55,758 nucleotides of DNA from Oscillospiraceae bacterium. Its GTDB lineage: Bacteria; Bacillota; Clostridia; Oscillospirales; Oscillospiraceae. The notes beneath the pieces were generated by a model, which saw nothing but the letters and a program-made list of their open reading frames with translations, made no database searches and was not told the origin of the DNA. The position numbers were made by a program, and so were the translations under genes. Below, piece by piece: positions 7,659-14,485 of this stretch. The stretch spans positions 1 to 55,758 of the forward strand of contig SVLK01000009.1 of NCBI GenBank assembly GCA_015067975.1, written 5' to 3'. Each line of letters starts with the position of its first letter. Positions within the stretch are counted from its first letter, which is position 1.

Positions 7659-8787
7659 CTCGCATCTGCTCTTTCTTCTGAAAATCACCTGCTGCCAGAT
7701 GAAGCAGCAAGGGTTCTACCGATTCTTCTACCAGTGCATTCAAGGCTCGTGCACCCGTGCCCAAAGCAAGCGCCTGATTCACCAATTCATCCACCTTGGC
7801 AGAGGTAAATTCCAGCTGTACCCCATGCTGCAGGAAAAACCGTTGGTACTGTCGGTACAGAGAAAGCCGGGAGTCCAGCAGGATCTTCTTCAAGTCATCT
7901 GCACCCAATGCTTCCAAAGGAATCTGTTGCCCTACTCTACCCATCAGCTCTGCTTCCATCCCGTATCGAACGAAATCTTCCGTGGTTACAGTAAGATCAT
8001 CGTGTAGTACTTGCTCCCCCTGTTCCCGCACAAAGCCAATAGGGGAGATGTGGGGGAGCGATTTTTCTTTTTGCTTTCTAATTCCGGTAAATGCACCGCC
8101 AAAGATAAAAAGCAGATCTCTGGTGGAGACGACGCCTTTGTCGGTAGTGATGTCCATGCCTTCTATCAACTTCAGCAATGTATGTTGCGTGCCTCGATTA
8201 TAAGCATTTCGTACTTCGCTGCCGTGTCCTGCCAACTTGTCCACTTCATCCAGAAAGACGATGCCGTATTTGAGTTTCGGATGATCTCCATGACGGCTCT
8301 GCAGCGTTGTGATCATATCCTGGGCATCGTTGCCGCGATAGCCCGCCTCGCTGAGTGTAGTGGCGTCATAGGCGATATAAGGGAGACCTACGATCTTAGC
8401 TGCCTCCTGCACCAATGCCGTCTTACCGCAGCCGGTAGGCCCGTAGAGCAGCAAATTGGTGCGTGGTACATCTTCGCCATTGGCACGCAATTGTTGTTTC
8501 CAAAGAGCAATGGATACAGCACGTTTGGCCTTCTCCTGCCCAATGATGCACTTATCCAATTCCTCCATGATTTCTTGCGGAGTAAGGATGCGATCACAAG
8601 AATCTTGTTCGTCTACAGGTTTCTTGTTACACTCTAGCATTCTATTTGACACGCCAAGGCAAGTAGCACAGACGATGCGTCCGGTAGCACCTACAATGCA
8701 GCCATAACTGGAAGGCAGCTGCGTTTTGCCGCAGAGTACACATTGCTGCGGACCAATTCGTTTCTTCTTTCTTCTTCCTCTGCCCAT
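7648..8787 (-). CDS. ClpX-like AAA+ unfoldase (accessory paralogue), 379 aa
   Basis: The start is ATG 8787, seven bases from GGAGGT; an in-frame GTG at 8793 touches that site. Domains follow ClpX order: an N-terminal zinc finger (CVLC at ~16-19, CATC at ~40-43), Walker A GPTGCGKT (~116-123), Walker B IVFLDEVD (~176-183), arginine finger in LMGRV (~284) and sensor-2 TGAR. The ClpP-docking tripeptide IGF is kept (~250-252), so it may still dock ClpP. Oddities: the pore loop is GYRG rather than GYVG, the RKH-type second pore loop is shortened, and the C-terminus is short. It starts 2 bases after the HTH-DUF3883 gene. Housekeeping clpX normally sits beside clpP or lon, so this is a specialised copy. 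Confidence 0.88.
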   Translation of the reverse strand: MGRGRRKKKRIGPQQCVLCGKTQLPSSYGCIVGATGRIVCATCLGVSNRMLECNKKPVDEQDSCDRILTPQEIMEELDKCIIGQEKAKRAVSIALWKQQLRANGEDVPRTNLLLYGPTGCGKTALVQEAAKIVGLPYIAYDATTLSEAGYRGNDAQDMITTLQSRHGDHPKLKYGIVFLDEVDKLAGHGSEVRNAYNRGTQHTLLKLIEGMDITTDKGVVSTRDLLFIFGGAFTGIRKQKEKSLPHISPIGFVREQGEQVLHDDLTVTTEDFVRYGMEAELMGRVGQQIPLEALGADDLKKILLDSRLSLYRQYQRFFLQHGVQLEFTSAKVDELVNQALALGTGARALNALVEESVEPLLLHLAAGDFQKKEQMRDAG

Positions 8788-8789
8788 GG

Positions 8790-9659
8790 TCACACCTCCC
8801 GTGCATCATAGGTTTCCAACAGTTCATCGATCGAAGCGCCCAGCATATGGCTGACACGAAGTACAACTTGTACAGGGGGCTCCGTGCAACCCGTCTCATA
8901 GATACACCATTTGTTTTGAGAAATGTTGGCAGCTTCCGCCATCTCCCTCTCTTTCAAACCATGTCGCCTGCGGAAATAAGCAAGACCGGTGATCTGGTTG
9001 CATTCTTTCTCTTTCTTAGGCGAGCAGGAAAATTTCTGCGCATTGACATCATAGCTGGCAAAGAACTCCTCATGAGAGATGTCCTGTACCGACTGCTGCG
9101 GCGTGCCCCAGTTGTTGATAAAGACGATATGGTACTGTTCTCCTTCCTTCACCAGTTTCTGGGCCAATTCCAATTCATTCTTGGTCATGGTGAAGGTCCG
9201 CTCGGATTTGCCGGTGGTTTTGACCTCCATACAGACAGGCTTCCCATTATCATCGTAGGTGATAATATCGCACCCAATACGCTGGGCCTTCATCTTGTAA
9301 AGAGGGAGGACCAGCTTGGCGTGGATCGGGAACTTCTCTCGAAGCCGTTCCTGCTCCCGGGCAAAGATGAAATCTTCGCCCAATCGGCCGATCATAAGCT
9401 TAGGATCCGTAGAACCGGGCAGATACTGCTGGGGAGGATGCTTCTCGAAAAAGGAAGGCGGGATCAAACCGACATCATTTTTTACGATAGCATCCAGAGG
9501 AATACCCAGGACCTCTTTCACGCGGCGATACTTATCAAACCGTCCATAGGGTTCCATGGTTTCCATTTCACACAGATCCGGCTGCGTGATACCGGCTTTC
9601 TTGGCCAGGGCGATCTGGGACATTCCCAGATACATACGAATGATAGTAAGCATGTGCAT
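8790..9659 (-). CDS. HTH-DUF3883 (PD-(D/E)xK-like)-HTH fusion protein, 289 aa
   Basis: The start is ATG 9659 with GGAGGT at 9674-9669. Residues 1-58 are an XRE-like helix-turn-helix (MSQIALAKKAGITQPDL). Residues ~90-185 match the DUF3883 or protein-NO-HIT nuclease-like fold: GRLGEDFIFAREQ, then GCDI with Asp131, then MEVKTT with Glu145 and Lys147, which is the D...ExK pattern. Residues ~220-285 form a second XRE-like domain (MAEAANISQNKWCIYETG). DUF3883 domains are common in restriction and defence proteins. It begins an operon with a ClpX-like unfoldase and an unknown protein. A nuclease-like core held between two DNA-binding domains is unusual. Function is inferred: either a regulated DNA-targeting nuclease or a DNA-bound sensor. 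Confidence 0.75.
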   Translation of the reverse strand: MHMLTIIRMYLGMSQIALAKKAGITQPDLCEMETMEPYGRFDKYRRVKEVLGIPLDAIVKNDVGLIPPSFFEKHPPQQYLPGSTDPKLMIGRLGEDFIFAREQERLREKFPIHAKLVLPLYKMKAQRIGCDIITYDDNGKPVCMEVKTTGKSERTFTMTKNELELAQKLVKEGEQYHIVFINNWGTPQQSVQDISHEEFFASYDVNAQKFSCSPKKEKECNQITGLAYFRRRHGLKEREMAEAANISQNKWCIYETGCTEPPVQVVLRVSHMLGASIDELLETYDAREV

Positions 9660-9690
9660 AGATGATATACCTCCATGTTTTCAAAATGTG

Positions 9691-9732
9691 AAAACGAAAA
9701 ACACCGTGCAGGGCATAGAGCCTACACGGTGT
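9691..9732 (-). promoter_or_regulatory. Attenuator-like hairpin in the leader of the HTH-DUF3883 operon
   Basis: On the minus strand an ACACCGTG...CACGGTGT stem (9732-9725 with 9708-9701) is followed at once by TTTTCGTTTT, giving terminator geometry. It lies only about 20 bases upstream of the ribosome site of the first operon gene. No gene ends upstream on this strand, so it may be a conditional terminator. Confidence 0.5.
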
Positions 9733-9789
9733 CATGGAAGTATGACGAATAGACGCACAAAACTGCGACCACAGAACCACACACCCTTC

Positions 9790-9818
9790 TTGCAAATTGA
9801 ACCGAAAAAGGGTATACT
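9790..9818 (+). promoter_or_regulatory. SigA-type promoter reading away from the HTH-DUF3883 operon
   Basis: TTGCAA (9790-9795) and TATACT (9813-9818) are separated by 17 bases. The start site would be near 9825. No open frame with a ribosome site follows directly; a structured stretch with a terminator-like hairpin does. Confidence 0.65.
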
Positions 9819-9824
9819 ACTCCT

Positions 9825-9920
9825 GCGGTGCGGACTTTGTCCGTTGTGTAGGTGTCGAGAGCACCTGCGCAGGTGTAAGAGCGTTGGCGCGCTCTTACAC
9901 TGCCGTTGTTTCTTGTTTTC
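9825..9920 (+). ncRNA. Candidate small structured RNA
   Basis: About 95 bases between a good promoter and a terminator-like hairpin. Local stems: CGGAC/GTCCG near 9831-9843, a self-complementary ACCTGCGCAGGT around 9867-9878, and a strong 11-bp stem GTGTAAGAGCG/CGCTCTTACAC (about 9877-9899) followed by a T-rich tail. No ribosome site with a credible reading frame is seen. It lies divergent to the HTH-DUF3883/ClpX-like operon and upstream of the RHH gene, so it could regulate either or be part of the system. It matches no RNA family I recognise. Confidence 0.45.
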
Positions 9921-9931
9921 TACAGTATAAT

Positions 9932-9986
9932 ATATACGGTGGCACATATCAATTGGCGGTGTGCACAAATATACGGTGGCACATAT
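9932..9986 (+). repeat. Pair of 18-bp direct repeats, likely operator
   Basis: The same 18-mer, starting ATATACGGTGG, occurs at 9932-9949 and 9969-9986, spaced by 37 bases (start to start). A degenerate third copy (ATATGGACGGTGCAAC) at about 10001-10016 overlaps the -35 region of the RHH gene promoter. The core ACGGTG also occurs in the leader hairpin of the divergent operon. This is expected for binding sites of the adjacent RHH or HTH regulator. Confidence 0.6.
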
Positions 9987-10002
9987 GGTGCATATTGCTA
10001 TA

Positions 10003-10031
10003 TGGACGGTGCAACGACAATATAGTATACT
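10003..10031 (+). promoter_or_regulatory. Promoter of the RHH gene
   Basis: TGGACG (10003-10008) and TATACT (10026-10031) are separated by 17 bases. The start site would be near 10038, 17 bases before the ribosome site. Confidence 0.55.
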
Positions 10032-10067
10032 TGTTTTAGCATTATTTTAGGCTGGGAGGTGAAGCAG

Positions 10068-10253
10068 ATGGCTCCGACAGATGCGCAGAAAAGAGCAAGA
10101 GACAAATGGCTATCAGAAAAGGTTGAGACCATCAACCTTCGTGTTCCAAAAGGGAAAAAAGAAACACTTCAACGCTTTGCCGCAGAGCGTGGTCAAAGTC
10201 TAAACGCATTTATCAACCAAGCCATAGACATAGCAATGCAAGAACAGAAGTAG
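10068..10253 (+). CDS. Ribbon-helix-helix (Arc-type) DNA-binding protein, 61 aa
   Basis: The start is ATG 10068, seven bases after GGGAGGT (10054-10060); an in-frame GTG at 10059 overlaps that site and is rejected. The sequence shows a basic N-terminus, a beta strand INLRVPKG (residues ~22-29) and two helices (KETLQRFAAERG, SLNAFINQAIDIAM), the standard RHH plan for a dimeric repressor. Such proteins occur as antitoxins and as copy or transfer regulators in mobile elements. No toxin gene is adjacent. The direct repeats just upstream are its likely operator. Confidence 0.85.
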   Translation: MAPTDAQKRARDKWLSEKVETINLRVPKGKKETLQRFAAERGQSLNAFINQAIDIAMQEQK

Positions 10254-10340
10254 CAAACGCTATTAATATTATAAGCTGTATTTAAATTCGAGAGACCCCA
10301 AAGCGCCAATGCGCAATATTTCTACATTTTTCAGCAAAAC

Positions 10341-10356
10341 CTGAGGTGCGCCTCAT
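10341..10356. repeat. Palindromic motif TGAGGTGCGCCTCA (copy 1)
   Basis: A near-perfect inverted repeat, CTGAGGTGCGCCTCATG, lies ahead of the zinc-ribbon gene. A closely similar palindrome (TGAGGTGTACCTCA) lies ahead of the small HTH gene near 13165. Their shared context suggests a common regulator site or a conserved part of a mobile element. Confidence 0.5.
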
Positions 10357-10416
10357 GGTAACAGTACTTACCTGCTTCTATCATGATCGTATTGAAATCG
10401 AAAAGAAGGCGATCAT

Positions 10417-10632
10417 GTGAAGCAGAGAGAAAACTATCAGCAAGCTTTGTCTTACCGCAAAAGTATTGCTGTAACAGCCCTGCTGCGTTTCCCCACAGGA
10501 GATATTTATCCCCTTTGTCCACGGTGTGCAAGCACACTCGACCGGGAATACATGCGTTTTTGTGACCGTTGTGGTCAGCGTCTTTCCTGGCATCAGCTAA
10601 AGCATTGTACCATTCAGCAAATCAAGCCTTAA
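10417..10632 (+). CDS. Small zinc-ribbon protein, 71 aa
   Basis: The protein has two CxxC knuckles in its second half, CPRC (~34-37) and CDRCG (~49-53), spaced to bind one zinc. Basic and aromatic residues lie around them and the tail is GQRLSWHQL. The GTG start at 10417 is preceded by GAAGG about 8 bases upstream. Small proteins of this kind are common beside sigma-factor and XRE genes in integrative elements of gut Firmicutes. The role is unknown; nucleic-acid or protein binding is likely. It is closed by its own terminator. Confidence 0.65.
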   Translation: MKQRENYQQALSYRKSIAVTALLRFPTGDIYPLCPRCASTLDREYMRFCDRCGQRLSWHQLKHCTIQQIKP

Positions 10633-10648
10633 CCGTTTATCTCTTTAC

Positions 10649-10697
10649 ATAGCAAACACCTTTCCTGTATGATAACAGAAAAGGTGTTTGTTTTATT
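10649..10697 (+). terminator. Rho-independent terminator after the zinc-ribbon gene
   Basis: A stem CAAACACCTTT.CTG / CAG.AAAGGTGTTTG (about 10650-10688) is followed by TTTTATTC. Its right edge touches the end of the convergent sigma-factor gene. Confidence 0.8.
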
Positions 10698-11244
10698 CTT
10701 GGTTTGTCAAGAGTTTCCCTACTCTTTTTCTCGCCCGGCTAAGCGCCATTCGTACGTTTTCAGGTTTCATATCCAAGTCTTCGGCAATTTCGGCAGCGCT
10801 CTTTTCCAAATAGTAGTGCGCTTCCAATAAGTATCGGTCCCGAGGATCCATTTGGGGCCATGCTTGGTGTAAGCGTTCCACAGATTCTTTTCGAATCAGC
10901 TGTTCTTCAACATCTGTCTCCGCTGCTGCCTGTTCAAAAGAATCCCATCCTTCTTCAAAAGTCCACACAGAGGATCTCTTCCGTCTTCGAATTTCGTTGA
11001 TAGCCGTATTTTTGCACGCGCTGATGATATAATTTACTAAATGTTCTTTGTCAAATGTCCGAAGCTTTTGCAGCTTATCAATCAGCTTCTCCACCGTGCT
11101 TTGCATCACATCTTCCACAAACCACGAATCCGGATCGATCTTCTTGATCGTACTGTACATCAGCCGCTGATACTCGATATATAGTGCCGCCATATATTCC
11201 CGATCCTGCTCATCTTCGATAGCAAGAATACAAAACGGTATCAT
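10693..11244 (-). CDS. Sigma-70 family RNA polymerase sigma factor, 183 aa
   Basis: The region-2-like part (residues ~20-85: YIEYQRLMYSTIKKI, then NYIISACKNTAINEIRRRKR) and the region-4 helix-turn-helix (~125-178: SAAEIAEDLDMKPENVRMALSRARKRV) are clear. At 183 residues it has the size of ECF-like sigma factors often found in conjugative elements. Its ATG overlaps the stop of the upstream XRE gene by 4 bases (ATGA), so the two are co-translated. It probably activates genes of the island or of a related element. No anti-sigma factor is directly linked, although the divergent DUF4367 protein is a candidate. Confidence 0.85.
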   Translation of the reverse strand: MIPFCILAIEDEQDREYMAALYIEYQRLMYSTIKKIDPDSWFVEDVMQSTVEKLIDKLQKLRTFDKEHLVNYIISACKNTAINEIRRRKRSSVWTFEEGWDSFEQAAAETDVEEQLIRKESVERLHQAWPQMDPRDRYLLEAHYYLEKSAAEIAEDLDMKPENVRMALSRARKRVGKLLTNQE

Positions 11245-11618
11245 TTGTTATCCCTCTTCTGGTACTGACTCACCATCATGCTCAGCTGCATATCGCGCAC
11301 AATCTGTAAAAAGGTCTGCTTTCTTTCAGGCGATAGGTTCGCCAATGTTTCTATCAGTTTTCCAGCGGTCATGTCTGCTGTGATCGGCTTGTCAAATACG
11401 TCGGGAGACAGGTTCACACTGCACCGTCCCAACAGATAGTCGATCGTCACGTCAAAATAATCCGCCAGTGCGATGAGTTTCTCCACATCAGGAAAGTGCA
11501 CATTGTTCTCGTAGTTAGAAATCGTTCCTGCCGTGACATAGATTTCTTTACCCAATTGTTCCTGCGTCAAGTGCCGATCTTGTCGCAGCTCCGCCAGCAG
11601 TTCTCCAAATGTCGCCAT
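11241..11618 (-). CDS. XRE-family transcriptional regulator, 125 aa
   Basis: Residues 1-60 are a classic helix-turn-helix (LTQEQLGKEIYVTAGTISNYE, then FDVTIDYLLGR), followed by a helical C-terminal part of about 60 residues. It is the first gene of a two-gene operon with the sigma factor. The upstream region is AT-rich; a TATAAT box is seen at 11648-11643 on the minus strand, but the -35 box is poor. It likely controls the sigma factor and perhaps the divergent gene at 11861. Confidence 0.88.
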   Translation of the reverse strand: MATFGELLAELRQDRHLTQEQLGKEIYVTAGTISNYENNVHFPDVEKLIALADYFDVTIDYLLGRCSVNLSPDVFDKPITADMTAGKLIETLANLSPERKQTFLQIVRDMQLSMMVSQYQKRDNK

Positions 11619-11860
11619 AACACACCTCAGTTCTTTTTTCTTATTATAATTTCCCTAAAGTATGTTTCGACAAAAGATATAAATATTCCATATTTTACAT
11701 AAAATATATGTTTAAAATTTTATATAAACTAAAGTTATCCCAATTCCCTCAATAGTTTCTCCATTTTACCGTTTCAAATTTTCTGTTGCGTTTTCGAGAA
11801 AAATGCGTTTCCTATATAGGAACAAAAGTCATCGTTTATAAGAAGGAGCCAAAAACACCA

Positions 11861-12577
11861 GTGGATAATAATCATGATAAAACGCTCTATGATGTGCAAT
11901 TTGCTGCATTGATGCACGCATTAGGTGGGCGTCTGGGTGCAGACGCATTGGAAGAAAATGCAGCTTTGCAAAAGGATCCGGCTGCCGCCGTACCGGAAAG
12001 CGTGCGTCGTCGGTGTATGGAGGTCATCGCCCATCACAGTGCGGTAGCAGGTCGAACAGTGCGGCGCGTCTTGCTGCGTATCGCTGTGGCCGCATTGGTG
12101 ACACTGTTGCTGTTTGCTACAGCCTTTGCCGTTTCTCCCACACTACGTGAAAAGGCCATCGCGTTTGTGCAGGAAATCTTCGATACCCACACTGAGTTCC
12201 GCATGTCCGAGCCCACCGATGTCGATCTATCCGATTATACGATTGAAGCCGTCTGGCTCCCCGAGGGTATGGAGTTGGTGGCGGATGTATGTGGAATAAG
12301 AAACAGAACACTTCGTTACGAAGTTCCCAACAAAGCTCGCGTACGGATTAACATATATTCTATGGGTAAAGGCACTGCCACCATTGACAGTGAGCAGGCC
12401 GCTGCTAAACCAATCACTATTCACGGGCAACCAGCATCGCTCATTATCAGCGATAAATCCCTTCAAATCATCATCGAAAACCATCAAGATGGTCTGCTGA
12501 TTAGACTCTCGGGAGAACAGATCACCGTCGATGATTTAATTCTTATTGCAGAAAATTTTAAGATTTCTCAGAATTAG
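11861..12577 (+). CDS. DUF4367-type membrane protein, 238 aa
   Basis: The start chosen is GTG 11861, downstream of AGAAGGAG at 11841-11848 (12-base spacing); a TTG at 11786 is a weaker choice. A cytoplasmic N-terminal ~90 residues precede one transmembrane helix (about 93-115, VLLRIAVAALVTLLLFATAFAV), then an outside domain (TIEAVWLPEGMELV ... VDDLILIAENFKI) typical of DUF4367. Such proteins are usually found next to sigma-factor or XRE genes and resemble membrane-bound anti-sigma or sensor proteins. It is divergent from the sigma/XRE pair, which fits that idea; the pairing is inferred. Confidence 0.75.
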   Translation: MDNNHDKTLYDVQFAALMHALGGRLGADALEENAALQKDPAAAVPESVRRRCMEVIAHHSAVAGRTVRRVLLRIAVAALVTLLLFATAFAVSPTLREKAIAFVQEIFDTHTEFRMSEPTDVDLSDYTIEAVWLPEGMELVADVCGIRNRTLRYEVPNKARVRINIYSMGKGTATIDSEQAAAKPITIHGQPASLIISDKSLQIIIENHQDGLLIRLSGEQITVDDLILIAENFKISQN

Positions 12578-12652
12578 CTGTTACGTTTTCTCCTTTCCAA
12601 TGTTACCTATAAGAACGGTTCGTTCAAATCCAAGAAAGAGAGAAAATGTGCT

Positions 12653-13066
12653 ATGAGAAAACAGGTAAAACGCACACTGGCTCTGTTGCTGGTGTTAGGT
12701 ACCCTGCTGCCCATGTTGCTGGTCAGCGCCCACGCCGTACAGCCCCGCTATATCGGTACCTCGATGATAACAACAAATTTAAACATCCAGACCGTAGGTG
12801 GTACCATCGGCTACGCCGAATGTGTCGGCTATGTAGAGTTATATATGGGCTATCACGCCACCATGGTGATGGAATTGCAGCAAGCCGGCACCACCATTAA
12901 AAGTTGGAGCTGTGAGACAGATACCGAAACAGAGCTATGCAAATACTGGAATGTGCCGGGCGGCTACGTTTACTGCGTCAAAGTGACCGTTTACACCTAC
13001 AACTCCAACAATGTGCTGGTGGAAACCAACACTATTTACAGCCCAGAACAATATTACATCAAGTGA
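12653..13066 (+). CDS. Small secreted protein of unknown function, 137 aa
   Basis: It has a Sec signal peptide (RKQVKRTLALLLVLGTLLPMLLVSAHA, cleavage near residue 28) and a beta-rich mature part of about 110 residues with three Cys (AECVGY, WSCET, ELCKY) and many Thr, Tyr and Val. A fourth Cys (YCVKV) would allow two disulfides. It follows the DUF4367 gene and has a clear terminator. I recognise no family; a small surface or exported protein is all the sequence supports. Confidence 0.65.
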   Translation: MRKQVKRTLALLLVLGTLLPMLLVSAHAVQPRYIGTSMITTNLNIQTVGGTIGYAECVGYVELYMGYHATMVMELQQAGTTIKSWSCETDTETELCKYWNVPGGYVYCVKVTVYTYNSNNVLVETNTIYSPEQYYIK

Positions 13067-13095
13067 TTCTTCCCCGCACACCCCTACATATAGCA

Positions 13096-13133
13096 CCGCG
13101 GGGATCACCTAAGTGTGATCCCCGCGGGTTTTT
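13096..13133 (+). terminator. Rho-independent terminator
   Basis: A 13-bp GC-rich stem (13096-13108 with 13115-13127) is followed by GTTTTT. Confidence 0.92.
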
Positions 13134-13164
13134 CTCGCAAATTTGTCGAAATCTGTCTATTTTC

Positions 13165-13180
13165 TGAGGTGTACCTCATG
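13165..13180. repeat. Palindromic motif TGAGGTGTACCTCA (copy 2)
   Basis: A perfect 14-bp palindrome about 70 bases before the small HTH gene. It is related to the copy near 10341. Confidence 0.5.
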
Positions 13181-13249
13181 TGCACAGCAGAAATTCTTAT
13201 GTAGAATAGCCTCAAATCTTGGCGGAAGAAGGTGGTCAGCATTAGGAAA

Positions 13250-13504
13250 ATGTGTCTGCATCTCCTAAAGCGCTACTTCTGCCACCAGTTAGTTCAAACC
13301 CGCACCGCCTTAGGTTTGACACAGTTTGCCATGGCCGAGCGATTGATGATGGATGAGCGCTCTTACATTGAATTGGATCACGGCAACTCCGGCTGCAGTG
13401 CCTTGACGCTGGTTTTGTTTCTTATCTATTGTTGCAATGACCCCCTTCAATTTCTGCAGGAGCTGCGCAGCATTTTTGAACAGGAAACCGGTTATGCCGC
13501 GTAA
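13250..13504 (+). CDS. Small XRE-like helix-turn-helix protein, 84 aa
   Basis: Residues ~17-60 read as an HTH (TRTALGLTQFAMAERLMMDERSYIE), followed by a hydrophobic stretch (SALTLVLFLIYC) and a C-terminal helix. Very similar small proteins are common in integrative elements of gut Clostridia (recognised from memory). The start is uncertain: ATG 13250 has only AGGA close by, and GTG 13232 overlaps a better GAAGG site. It is the last gene of the accessory island before the ordinary chromosome resumes. Confidence 0.6.
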   Translation: MCLHLLKRYFCHQLVQTRTALGLTQFAMAERLMMDERSYIELDHGNSGCSALTLVLFLIYCCNDPLQFLQELRSIFEQETGYAA

Positions 13505-13540
13505 AACGAATCGCATTTGGCTAATGCCATTACTTTTCGT

Positions 13541-13566
13541 AAGCGCGCTCTTTTTTTGCGCTTTTT
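13541..13566 (+). terminator. Weak terminator after the small HTH gene
   Basis: A 6-bp stem AAGCGC/GCGCTT with an 11-base T-rich loop is followed by TTT. It sits right at the end of the convergent nitrilase gene. Confidence 0.4.
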
Positions 13567-14485
13567 ACCCCTCTCTCACCCGCAGATCCAGCACATCGGG
13601 GCGGGCATAGTGGCCACACACGTCGTGTTCCATGCGGCTGGCAGGCACTTTCTGCATGTCCAGATCGGCATAGATGATGGCCTCGCGATCCCATACCGTT
13701 TCGCTGACCTCATGGCCAAAGGGGTCGATGACGCAGCTGCCACCGCGGCAGGCGATGGGGTTGAGTCGCGCGATTTCCTCCGCAGCGCCGGCGGTCTCGG
13801 GATACATTTCCCGGGTAAAGAAAAGGTCAGCGTTGATGAAGTAGCAGTGGCCCTCAATGGCGATGTGGCGGATGGTATGCTGCCACTCGGGATTGTCGTT
13901 GGTGTTGGGAGAGATGTAGAGCGTCACGCCCTTCTGGTACAGCGCCACCCGCGCCAGAGGCATATAGCTCTCCCAGCAGATCAGGTTGGCCATGGGACCC
14001 CACGGGGTTTCCATCACTGGGAAGAAATCCCTGTCGGCATCGCCCCACACCACACGCTCGCTGCCGGTAGGCTTGAGCTTGCGGTGGTTCATGGTGCGTC
14101 CGTCCGGCGCGATCATCATGTTGGAGTTGTAGAGCGTCGCCGTCACGCTGTCGCGCTCGGAGTATCCCATGCTGAGATAGACGCCGTGGTGCACCGCTGC
14201 GTCCACCAGACGCTGCATCTCCTCGCCGTCAGCGAGGATGGAGTTGTCGTAGTACACCTTCCAATCCTTGCGTCCATCGGCGTTGCGGCTGCCCACGGTA
14301 AAGCCGTAGGTCATGCCGTAGGGATAACCGGGGATGTACAGTTCGGGAAATACGATCAGTTCCGCGCCGTTCTTGGCGCACTCCCCGATCAGCTCCAGCG
14401 CCTTGTCCACGCACTTATCCTTGTCAAACATAATAGGTGCTGCCTGCACCACGGCCACGCGGCAGGAGCTCTTCAGTTCTCTCAT
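13565..14485 (-). CDS. Nitrilase-family carbon-nitrogen hydrolase, 306 aa
   Basis: The catalytic triad is visible: Glu48 (VFPELY), Lys136 (HRKLKPT) and Cys170 (LICWES). The RKLKPT and CWE forms and the length are those of branch-1 nitrilases, which convert nitriles to acids and ammonia, sometimes via amides. The protein is cytosolic. Its ATG overlaps the stop of the upstream histidine-phosphatase gene by 4 bases, so the two form an operon. The true substrate cannot be told from sequence. Confidence 0.9.
   Translation of the reverse strand: MRELKSSCRVAVVQAAPIMFDKDKCVDKALELIGECAKNGAELIVFPELYIPGYPYGMTYGFTVGSRNADGRKDWKVYYDNSILADGEEMQRLVDAAVHHGVYLSMGYSERDSVTATLYNSNMMIAPDGRTMNHRKLKPTGSERVVWGDADRDFFPVMETPWGPMANLICWESYMPLARVALYQKGVTLYISPNTNDNPEWQHTIRHIAIEGHCYFINADLFFTREMYPETAGAAEEIARLNPIACRGGSCVIDPFGHEVSETVWDREAIIYADLDMQKVPASRMEHDVCGHYARPDVLDLRVREG

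Noticed and set aside
9932-9986. A CRISPR-like array
   Set aside because: Only two exact 18-bp repeats and one degenerate copy exist, there are no cas genes, and the spacing is too short.
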